NCBI GenBank assembly: GCA_032718475.1
Contig: JAUCBJ010008978.1
Span: 1 to 21,992, forward strand
Reading direction: 5' to 3'
Source of the DNA: Nemertoderma westbladi
Lineage: Eukaryota; Xenacoelomorpha; Nemertodermatida; Nemertodermatidae
DNA length: 21,992 nucleotides
Shown: positions 1 to 7,381 of the stretch, piece after piece
Position numbering within the stretch: the stretch's first letter is position 1
Layout of the letters: the number at the start of each line of letters is the position of its first letter
Position numbers and translations under genes: made by a program
Notes under the pieces: generated by a model
Databases searched by the model: none
Seen by the model: the letters and a program-made list of their open reading frames with translations, nothing else
What the model was told of the DNA's origin: nothing

Positions 1-2098
1 GTTTGTAATCCGCTGCCGCTGCCGCTCCCGTACGGAATATTTCCCGTTCCGTCGACTCCGAGTCACTGGATGAATCGCTGTCGTCCGGATAAGGTGGTTG
101 GCGGGTTCGCGTCCGGCGTATTATTCTTGGTCGAGTTCGTCGTGGTCTGGGATCTACGGCTCCCCGTTGTTCGGCAGGCTCGCAAGCCTTCCACGAAGTC
201 GTAGGTCTCGTTGAACTCGGTTTGATCCTGTGGGTACTACCCACATCCGTCGTCCTTCGTTGTTCGGCAGGCTCGCAAGCCTTCCACGAAGTCGTAGGTC
301 TCGATAAACATTGGGTGAGAGGTCTAGTAAAAACATCGGAGTTAAGCTCTACTGTAGGTTTATAAATGACTGGGTTCGCGCAGCACGTCACAGGTTTAAC
401 TTGTAATGGTTTACTCACCTGTTTTACTGTCATAAACGCAGGTTCGTCTCTCTCTACAAGTAAACTACGGCTTACAGTAGGTGGACTAGTTATGTTACCT
501 GCGAGAATCGGCGATGAAGTCGCCCTAGGTTGCGGTATTTCCGTCACAACAAACCTGCTACCTTGCGTCGAACGCACAGGCGTTATTTCCTTAGTTTTCG
601 TAACAAAGACCGGTTTTATCGGAGTCGTGGGTTTGAGCATAGGAATAACTTGGGGAAAACGTTTACAGTAATCCTCGACGAACTCCTCTCCTCGATCTAT
701 CGCTCCCACACTTCCTTCCTCGATTCGCTTCTGAATTCCGCGATATCGAGTCTCCATGCGATCCAGGGCAGACAAGTCGTGTCCAGCTCGAGACCTTATA
801 GATCTATCTCTCGCGTCGAGTTCGAGGTCCTCTTGCGCGTTGGCCGCATCGCGCGATCTGCGATTTAATTCGAACTGGAGCTGCATCTCTCTTTCGCGTC
901 GATCTGCATCCTGTTGTTGTGCCGCTAACTCCGCTTCCTGTATAGCTAATCGAGTGTTTATTTGTCGCGCCTCCAACTTGGCCCGAGCGTCGGATGCTGC
1001 CTTTTTCCGTGCTAACTCGTCAGCTGCCGCCTGTCGTGCTAACACGTCAGCTGCCGCCTGTCGTGCTAACTCGTCGGCTGCCGCTTCTCGCGCTAAGTCC
1101 TCCTCCAGTCTCCGCATCTCTGATGCTTCGAACTCAGCCTGCGCTTGAAGTTTCGCAAGTTTCGCTACGTCTTCTCTACGCTGTCTTTCTCCTTCCATCG
1201 CAATCTGCGCCAATTGTCGTTGCGTTTCTTCCTCAGCGACTTGTTGTCGGCGTGCGACCTCCTGTTGTTGTCGAATAATTCCAGACGCTGTTCTACTAAC
1301 GTCGCCAACGTCGCTCCGTACACTAACGAACGATCTATCCAGTGGTGGATGTTGGTAGGCTCGTGAGCCTTCCGTAGTGAGAACTTCCGTCGTCCCTCTC
1401 GGTACAACTTCCGGTTCTTCGATCGGTACTCCGCATCTACGAAGAAAATTGGTGAGCGTCTCCAACCTCCCGTCCAGGCAGTAGAGTTCTTCTTCCTCTT
1501 CGGGTTGTAACAACGCGTCCGAAACTGACTCACCTAGCAGTTGGTCGAACTGCTCCTGTTGAGCCAATCTTATTACCGACTTAAACTGGATAATGCTTTC
1601 TCTCGCACTTACCAATTTATCTACTATCTTTACCTGAGTAAAGTTGTCGCCACGCAACTCTGCAAGTTCGTGCAAACCTTTAAGTTTATCTACGGAGGCA
1701 TGTACCCTACTTTCTATCCTTACCTGTAAGGTGTAGAACTTGTATCTCGACATCGGGGCGGTTAACTCGCGTAAAACGCGAAAACCTTCTCCGAGGTTCC
1801 GAGTAATCTGGGCCATGTGTCCTCCTATACTTCTAATAACGTTCTCCTGGCTTCCAGTCGAACTTACCATGTCCGGTTCCCGCGGTCTAGTCTGCGGGAC
1901 GGTAAGGAAATCTTCGATTCTGCCGTCGCCACGCGTTGCGGCTTCCGGTATTTCCGTTCGGGGTACCGGCGACGCAAGCGGTGTGACATCGGTGGAATCT
2001 CGGGTTCTCCTTCTCGGTTCGTCTACTGTCGATCTGTCCGGGTCGCACAAGTCATAGTCGGTAGGTGGGTATCTCGTCGAATGGGGTGTGTCACTCAT
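1..2098 (-). CDS. Long open frame, 3' partial; Gag-like coiled-coil protein (family not identified)
   Basis: I translated the minus strand from the ATG at 2098 to the window edge and found 699 codons with no stop. The frame leaves the window open. An in-frame TAA lies two codons upstream (TAAGACATG), so this ATG is the first possible one; it has G at -3. Residues 1-95 are polar and rich in Pro and Thr. Residues about 96-235 look helical and globular and end in an acidic EEEEE stretch. Residues about 265-430 are a highly charged Ala/Glu/Arg/Gln coiled coil containing three 9-residue repeats (LARQAAADE type). Residues about 480-699 are Pro/Thr/Ser-rich, with an acidic-serine patch (DDSDSSSDSES) near the edge. 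Base composition is far richer in GC than the flanks. No catalytic motif is visible. Inference: the N-terminal, Gag-like part of a retroelement polyprotein whose remainder lies to the left. A host coiled-coil protein is the alternative. The coding call is strong; the identity is weak. Confidence 0.8.
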   Translation of the reverse strand, partial: MSDTPHSTRYPPTDYDLCDPDRSTVDEPRRRTRDSTDVTPLASPVPRTEIPEAATRGDGRIEDFLTVPQTRPREPDMVSSTGSQENVIRSIGGHMAQITRNLGEGFRVLRELTAPMSRYKFYTLQVRIESRVHASVDKLKGLHELAELRGDNFTQVKIVDKLVSARESIIQFKSVIRLAQQEQFDQLLGESVSDALLQPEEEEELYCLDGRLETLTNFLRRCGVPIEEPEVVPRGTTEVLTTEGSRAYQHPPLDRSFVSVRSDVGDVSRTASGIIRQQQEVARRQQVAEEETQRQLAQIAMEGERQRREDVAKLAKLQAQAEFEASEMRRLEEDLAREAAADELARQAAADVLARQAAADELARKKAASDARAKLEARQINTRLAIQEAELAAQQQDADRREREMQLQFELNRRSRDAANAQEDLELDARDRSIRSRAGHDLSALDRMETRYRGIQKRIEEGSVGAIDRGEEFVEDYCKRFPQVIPMLKPTTPIKPVFVTKTKEITPVRSTQGSRFVVTEIPQPRATSSPILAGNITSPPTVSRSLLVERDEPAFMTVKQVSKPLQVKPVTCCANPVIYKPTVELNSDVFTRPLTQCLSRPTTSWKACEPAEQRRTTDVGSTHRIKPSSTRPTTSWKACEPAEQRGAVDPRPRRTRPRIIRRTRTRQPPYPDDSDSSSDSESTEREIFRTGAAAAADYK
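176..189. repeat. Palindromic element core, copy 1
   Basis: The core aggctcgcaagcct is 12/14 self-complementary. It is followed by ttcc, as at the other five sites. In the minus-strand frame it is read as KACEP. Confidence 0.7.
269..282. repeat. Palindromic element core, copy 2
   Basis: Identical to copy 1 (aggctcgcaagcct plus ttcc) and inside the second 46-bp repeat. It is again read as KACEP in the long open frame. Confidence 0.7.
1011..1096 (-). repeat. 27-bp tandem repeat coding for a 9-residue coiled-coil repeat
   Basis: About three copies of a 27-bp unit (plus strand: gctaactcgtcagctgccgc and onward) lie inside the long open frame. 27 is a multiple of three, so each copy adds nine residues of the type LARQAAADE and keeps the frame. 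The repeat lies inside the charged coiled-coil section. Confidence 0.75.
1357..1370. repeat. Palindromic element core, copy 3
   Basis: The sequence is aggctcgtgagcct, preceded by ggt and followed by tccg. It lies in the same long minus-strand frame as copies 1 and 2 but is read in a different phase (EGSRAY). Confidence 0.7.
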
Positions 2099-2124
2099 GT
2101 CTTATTATATACGTCAAGTACGGG

Positions 2125-2305
2125 TAATAAAATGTCAAAGTGTCTGAATGTTGAAGTGTCAAACTTACCTAACCGGTACAAATAAATCAACAAGTCAGAA
2201 TGTCGAAATGTCAAAATGTCGAAATGTACAAATGTCAAACTTACCTTGATATATATATATATCATATATATATACCCTAACCGGTACAAATAAACTAACA
2301 AAGTA
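2125..2305 (-). repeat. Repeated leader upstream of the long open frame
   Basis: Just upstream of the 2098 ATG, the block aaacttacct + aaccggtacaaataaa at 2161-2186 recurs at 2237-2295. In the second copy a roughly 30-bp AT-rich palindromic insert (gatatatatatatatc core) sits inside the block. Between the blocks runs a short array of aaatgtc-type 8-9-mers. On the minus strand both blocks read AGGTAAGTTTG, a good match to a metazoan 5' splice site. This may be an untranslated leader or a long-terminal-repeat edge; I could not find an LTR boundary or a primer-binding site. Confidence 0.5.
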
Positions 2306-3039
2306 TATAATAAAATAAGTAGTAATCTAGCCTACCGGCTAAATTTGTACGAATAAGTGAGATAACGGTATACGTTAACAAAATGTAGATCAACAAGTAT
2401 AAACAATAGGCCAAACAGCAACGTCTAACGGGAAAATAAGTACCAACAACACTACTAATAGACAGTGAAACCCACAAATTTTGAGTACTACTGTGCTTTC
2501 TTAAGTTTGAACGACGCGAGTCGTAAAACTTACGTTCCTTTGATCTTCCAGTCGTACAAATTCCCAAATACAAACCGGACGTGGGTCTTTCCGTTTTTCG
2601 GCGGCGCGGACGAATTTATTGTCTCCCAAACTTTGCGAAAAGCGGTCTAATCCTCGAAGCGGTCCAGAAATGAGTCCTTGAGTCCTGAAAAGGTCGAAGG
2701 TGAGAGTTTTACTTCTACGCTTACGAAAAATCTTCCTAGGTACCGATACAAATTGGTCTTTAAACCCTATGTACCTTTTCAAGTACCGAAAAGTAACACC
2801 GCACACACACGGCGTAAAACAAAGTGCTACAAACTAACTGTTAGCTAGTCAAATATTAAATACGAAAGTACTAGCTACCCTAAAAGCCTACTGAAGCAGG
2901 GGACGTTCTAAATTACTAAATTTACTAACCTTAGATTTTAAATATCTCCTACTTTCAATAGCTAACAATATTTATCTATATCTCACTTTAAATGCGCACG
3001 CACTTTCAGTTAAGATATTTAATAAATACTTCCTACTGT
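2306..3039. other. AT-rich stretch without a convincing gene
   Basis: I see no supported gene here. A minus-strand open stretch at 2501-2806 has low-complexity, basic content and no recognisable motif, so I do not call it. There is an 8-bp inverted repeat (tagctagt 2842-2849, actagcta 2870-2877) with a 20-nt loop. If the 2098 frame is a retroelement, its 5' long terminal repeat should fall in this stretch. Confidence 0.4.
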
Positions 3040-3930
3040 AAGGGTCCAGTAGTATACCGCTTACCAGATCCTAGTAACGATGTATCTTACTATGAGACTC
3101 TAGTAATGTATACGGGCTTGTACAGTATCTGACAACAAATCCCAGTCCAGGATATCTAAACAAACAGATATAGTACACAAACGACTACTGGCGAGGAACA
3201 GAGCCTTGTATCTATTCTATGTACGTGAGCGGGTCGAATGCCTACGTACTAGACAGAAGGATACCTGTCCTCTAACCGGTGAGGCAGATGTACAGTTACC
3301 GTAACAGACCAAACTCACGGGAAAACAATCCCCGCGCAGCGAATCCTAACTATCACTGACAGTCCTAAATACAGTAACTTGCCGCGGTGTGATTTATATG
3401 GTTTATATACGAGCTAGTGGGTTAACAGACCTAGCGTAACAACACTGACAGTCCTGAATCAGTCGAAAAGGGGTCGTGCCTAAATGTAACGATAACTGAT
3501 CCCCCTGTACGAAATCAGTCTAAAAGGTCAGGCCTAAATGTAACAATACCGTTGTCCAGACAAACAACAGTTTAATAACGAAAGTGAAATACTCCTTATT
3601 GTGCCGCAACTAAATCAGATCCTAATTTTACAAATACAAATAATTTCCACCTAAAGTAATGTATAGTACGCTATAGCTAGTAGAACTTTAAGGGCAATAT
3701 GTTTTAGGGCGTGTGTGTGTGGGTGTGTTACAAATAAAACAATTTCGGGTAATTCCTTTTACTAGGTTTTAGTGATTTTCTGACTAAATGATACCGTGCG
3801 CTAGCTACTAAAATAAACTAGTCGCGTTTGTAGAACTTTATACTCACGAATGACGTCAAAGCTCTCTCCTTCCTATCCACAACCCAATGGGCAACCACAG
3901 TGTTAGTAACTACACCCGTGATCGGCACTA

Positions 3931-3997
3931 ATACCAGATTCTGGTTGTAAGATAAGAATAGGGGTTAATCGCTACCGTACGTTAGCTGATCTGGTAT
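3931..3997. repeat. Conserved inverted repeat inside the 2-kb element, copy A
   Basis: ataccagat (3931-3939) and atctggtat (3989-3997) are exact 9-bp inverted repeats about 49 bp apart. The same pair, with the same spacing class, is kept in copy B at 10345-10353 and 10408-10416. Confidence 0.6.
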
Positions 3998-4818
3998 ACT
4001 AATTTAATTCTAGAATTTTGTTGCTGCGGTAGTTAGCAGCAATACCTATCAGTACGTGGCAAGGCGCGGTAGGATATTAATAAAACCTCCCTAGGCCAAG
4101 CAGTGTGCCGGTAGCAGAAATACTCCTTGCCTGATCAAATAGCTAACTCCAGACAGGAGGGGGGGGGGGGGTACTAATGTACGTTCTACAAAGCGAACCG
4201 GTACCAAACAGTCAGTGCTATGAATCACTAAATTATGGAACATATGCTGTCCGTACCTAATGTGTACTCGCGTACTGACGAATGGCAATAGTTCGCACCT
4301 GTAGGAAGTACAGGTTAACCCAGGGGTTCGTAGGACTGACAAGAAAGGGGGGGGGTGTCTGGATATAATTATTTGATCCTAAATTTGCGGCGTCCAGTGC
4401 GGTGTCACGCTTACCCTGATCTATAGGTCTTACGGCGGGCAAGGGCGTCGAACAAAGTCTTACCTTCTCACAAAGCGGGCGCTGCATAGCAAGTGGAGTA
4501 TTTCGAAGGGCAAAGGGGGTGCGCGGTCAATCCAAATGTGGGCGCTAGCGTGTTGTGGACATCCCTTCCCTGCGTTGCTTACGGCCTAACGGTCTAGGCT
4601 GCCATCTCCCTGGTGTTCGGCTGTCCCGAAGTCGGACCAAAAGAAAACATGTCAGGAAATTGCAGTATATTTACAGTTTTAACAAAGGATTTATCAAAGT
4701 AAGTTTCAACAAGAAACCGAATTAACTAATTTTACAAGAATAAAGTGATAGAGTGACGTTATAAGAAATTATAACGGAAGTGATAACCGAAGGCAAAACG
4801 GCCCTTTTATACTAGAAA

Positions 4819-5050
4819 TTGCACATGGAAACTAAACAGAATTTTCCACAGCTTCACCATTGAGCAATGAAGTGCGTCGTGCCCTATGATTGGCCCAGCT
4901 CATCGTTCAACGCAGTCCGGCCCTTACACTAATCTGGGACATGGAATCCTAACAGAATTTTCCACTGCCTCACATTTGAGCAATAAGATAATTTATGCCC
5001 TATGATTGGCCTGGCTCATTATTCGCTACGCTGTACGCTTCTCATTGGCC
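4819..5050 (-). promoter_or_regulatory. Duplicated CCAAT-box block in copy A
   Basis: A unit ending in ccctatgattggc occurs at 4882-4894 and again at 4998-5010, inside an imperfect duplication of about 116 bp that also shares acagaattttccac. On the minus strand these read GCCAATCATAGGG, a CCAAT-box sequence. A third attgg is at 5044-5048. Copy B has one unit (ccctacgattggc, 11236-11248). Together they look like a promoter segment read on the minus strand. No downstream gene is tied to it. Confidence 0.35.
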
Positions 5051-5099
5051 TACCAATTAGCACCACACGAAAATAAATGGCCCCAAAATACAAATTTCC

Positions 5100-5172
5100 C
5101 GACTGGGATTCGAACTCGTAACCTACGTAATGTAACCAACGCCTTAACCATCTGACCACTACGCCACGAGAG
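5100..5172 (-). repeat. tRNA-like (SINE-head-like) segment in copy A
   Basis: The minus strand has TGGCGTAGTGG (positions 5166-5156), matching a Pol III A box, and AGTTCGAATCC (5116-5106), matching a B box, at tRNA spacing. The T stem and acceptor stem do not pair properly, so this is not a working tRNA gene. The same segment is present in copy B, so it belongs to the 2-kb element. Confidence 0.6.
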
Positions 5173-5339
5173 TACCTAAGGGTTTTATGTGTACAAATAT
5201 GAATAGGCATATTACATTACTGTAACTTAATCAAAATACGTCGGATTTTCAAAAGTTTTTACGTTAAAGTTAAACTACAAATGCTACCTTATAGTGAAAT
5301 AATTCATCAAATGCAGCTGCAATGCAGCATGCCGATCCT

Positions 5340-5830
5340 AGTAGTGCTCATCCCTTTAATTTGTAAGATAGCGTTTATTGTTTTGTTTAAATAAACCCGC
5401 CTCTGTAACGTGCTCATCCCTTTAATTTGTAAGATAGCATTTAATATTTTGGTTAAATAAAGCCGCCTCTGTAATGGGCTCATCCACTTAATTTGTGGGA
5501 TAGCGTTTATTGTTTTGGTTAAATAAGCCAGCCTCAGTAACGTGCTCATCCCCTTAATTTGTAAGATAGCATTTAATATTTTGGTTAAATAAAGCCGCCT
5601 CTGTAATGGGCTCATCCACTTAATTTGTGGGATAGCGTTTATTGTTTTGGTTAAATAAGCCAGCCTCAGTAACGTGCTCATCCCCTTAATTTGTAAGATA
5701 GCGTTTATTGTTTTGGTTAAATAAGCCAGCCTCTGTAACGTGCTCATCCACTTAATTTGTAAGATAGCGTTTATTGTTTTGGTTAAATAAGCCAGCCTCT
5801 GTAACCTGATCTTTCCTTTTCATTTGTAGC
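5340..5830 (-). repeat. 66-bp minisatellite with higher-order dimers
   Basis: Seven units are spaced exactly 66 bp apart, with gctcatcc at 5346, 5412, 5478, 5544, 5610, 5676 and 5742, followed by a decayed eighth. Two variants alternate: one has gcatttaatattttgg, the other gtgggatagcgtttattg. The pair 5412-5543 is repeated almost exactly at 5544-5675, giving a 132-bp higher-order unit. Because 66 is a multiple of three, a minus-strand frame of 146 codons stays open across the array with a 22-residue repeat (MSTLxRxxYLTKTxNAIxQI). I treat this as a by-product of the repeat length and do not call a gene. Confidence 0.9.
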
Positions 5831-6583
5831 ATTTATTGTTTTGGTTATAAAGCCTTGCTTAATTATTTATTATAATTATTACAACGATATATCTGTTAAT
5901 TATTTTCGTTACAAATGCCCCGCTTTTGTAAACTATTCCATGGACTGGTGTTTATCTGGGAGTTAATCATAAAAAGCCGGACACTGTCAGACTTGTGAGA
6001 CAAATTATAAATATTATATATTATTTAAATTGTTTAGTTTTCTAATCCATTTAAATTTTTAAGTGTTAAACTTTATTGAACTGTTAGCATACAATCTAAA
6101 TATAAGATTGATCGAAGCAATCAAATCCATCCCTCCAGGAGAAAGGCTACGTAAATAACTCTTAATCCTAAAACTCCTAAATAACTGATTACTCCAAAAA
6201 TAAAACTGTAACATGTTTTATTGACTTTAGTTTATTGTTTTGGTTAGAATAACATGCCGCTGTAACCTGCTCCTTTCCCTTAATTGATATTTTAACATTG
6301 TGACGAGATATGAATTCGTCGATATGATTTGCGTTGAGTTACACCCTTGTCTCGAATTTGAATAAGTGAAATATAATTTAGTTCCTCCGTCGGCCACAAT
6401 GGGGCATAATAAAAGACTAACAGCTAAAGTATATGACTAGCTAGCGTAAATGAATGGTTTACAGTCGAGCAGTAAACCAGCGAACTCAATTAAGAAAACT
6501 TATAAAGAAAAAATTTTGTAATTTAAACAGGACTTAGGAAGGATGATCCAACTTTATAGCAATGGAGCGGAAAAAATGAATTC
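5831..6583. other. AT-rich spacer
   Basis: No open frame or motif that I can support, apart from the isolated minisatellite relic listed separately. Confidence 0.5.
6231..6285. repeat. Isolated relic of the 66-bp unit
   Basis: The run tttattgttttggtta, then gccgctgtaacctgctcct, then ttaatt, follows the order of the 66-bp array unit. It lies about 400 bp to the right of the array, separated by unrelated AT-rich DNA. Confidence 0.6.
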
Positions 6584-6654
6584 GCCACCAGCGGGGATCG
6601 AACCCGCACCTCCCGATAAACGTTTAGGTATGCTAACCACTACACCACGGAGGC
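6584..6654 (-). pseudogene. tRNA-like gene relic
   Basis: On the minus strand the 71 nt can be laid out as a cloverleaf. The acceptor is GCCTCCG/TGGTGGC (five Watson-Crick pairs, one G-U and one T-T mismatch). The D arm is GTGT/GCAT. The T arm GCGGG-TTCGATC-CCCGC is perfect. The A box (TGGTGTAGTGG) and B box (GGTTCGATCCC) are intact, and T6 follows 7 nt downstream (6571-6576), as a Pol III terminator would. The anticodon stem CCTAA/TCGGG has a mismatch, and position 33 is C where T is expected. I therefore read it as a tRNA pseudogene or tRNA-derived element; the loop would place GTT at 34-36, but an identity call is not safe. Confidence 0.55.
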
Positions 6655-7120
6655 TCCTGCATCTTTCCGATTGATTTGCTATAGGTGGTAAGCTACCTTA
6701 CGGTTGCTATTGATGGTTTGGATCATTACAACTCCGGTTTAAATTACTTAATAATTTATACAATCTCATGAATGTTAAAAATATATAAACATAAATAAAA
6801 CAATGTTATTAATAATATATTATATATGTCTAGAAATATTATAGTAATTGTCTCAGCACAAATTAAAGTAAATGAATAACAAGATATTCAATTATTACTA
6901 AGCTACTTACTGTATTACTAATTAAAACAACCACAAACACAATGATTTGCTGCACATTATTAGAAACGAACCAATATCTAATGGAAATGCAGCATCGTTA
7001 CGAAACGTCGACTAACTACGTAAAACTAAATTCGCAGCAACTCAATGAATATCGTTAAAAAAAGTAAAGACCTTCAAACAAAGTTTTAACAAACTGTTTT
7101 CAAAGTTCAAACAAACATAT
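6655..7120. other. AT-rich spacer downstream of the caspase-like gene
   Basis: No gene or repeat structure that I can support. It lies beyond the probable 3' end of the minus-strand caspase-like gene. Confidence 0.5.
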
Positions 7121-7150
7121 TTTATTACGAAACGAGTTTTAAACTTTATT
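7121..7150 (-). promoter_or_regulatory. Candidate polyadenylation signals for the caspase-like gene
   Basis: AATAAA occurs twice on the minus strand (7150-7145 and 7126-7121), about 230-260 nt after the stop codon. The surroundings are AT-rich, so chance occurrence is possible. Confidence 0.3.
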
Positions 7151-7381
7151 TTTTAAACCAACTAAAAAGGTATAGTTGGTATTCCGTGTGCGCCATTAAC
7201 TAATTCCGATAAGTTTGTAAGTACATTAGATATCAAACTAAATAAATACATAAATATACCCCGCCAAAAAATACTTTATGTATATAGGCCTAAATAATGG
7301 AACTGCGATTGGCAAAGGGCAAAGCACTTGTTAGTTCAAATATCGATTTATCTAAGTAATTAATTGTTTTTGCTCCAGTAC

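Larger units (their letters stand above)
165..303 (+). repeat. 46-bp direct repeat pair (165-210 and 258-303)
   Basis: Two identical 46-bp copies start with cgttgttcggcaggctcgca and end in gtaggtctcg, 93 bp apart. Both sit inside the long minus-strand open frame and keep its phase. Each carries one copy of the palindromic core aggctcgcaagcct described below. The exact identity suggests a recent duplication or conversion. Confidence 0.85.
3040..5304 (+). repeat. 2-kb non-coding repeat element, copy A
   Basis: This segment is collinear with 9603-11548. By eye roughly three quarters of positions match, with near-identical islands such as ctcacgggaaaacaatcccc, gaggcagatgtacag and the segment around gatcggcactaataccagat. 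Homology starts near gtccagtagtataccgc and ends after the agtttttacg block and aaataattc. No long open frame is shared by the two copies. It has no obvious terminal inverted repeat and no TG...CA ends. Copy A carries private insertions, including G runs at 4159-4171 and 4347-4355. The family is not recognised. Candidates are a non-autonomous transposon, a solo long terminal repeat or an old segmental duplication. Confidence 0.75.

Noticed and set aside
154-1533. Shorter frames on both strands within the left 2 kb (for example 366-671, 756-1148 plus; 1165-1533 and 154-336 minus)
   Set aside because: They are shadows of the continuous minus-strand frame from 2098 to the edge, which has no stop and better coding character.
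4159-4171. G13 run as a functional signal
   Set aside because: A single homopolymer specific to one repeat copy; slippage or a sequencing effect explains it.
5307-5747. Minus-strand 146-codon frame over the 66-bp array as a gene
   Set aside because: The frame follows from a period divisible by three. Apart from a short non-repeat end it contains only repeats, and I see no signal beyond that.
5340-5830. CRISPR array
   Set aside because: Units are contiguous 66-bp repeats without unique spacers, and the context is eukaryotic.
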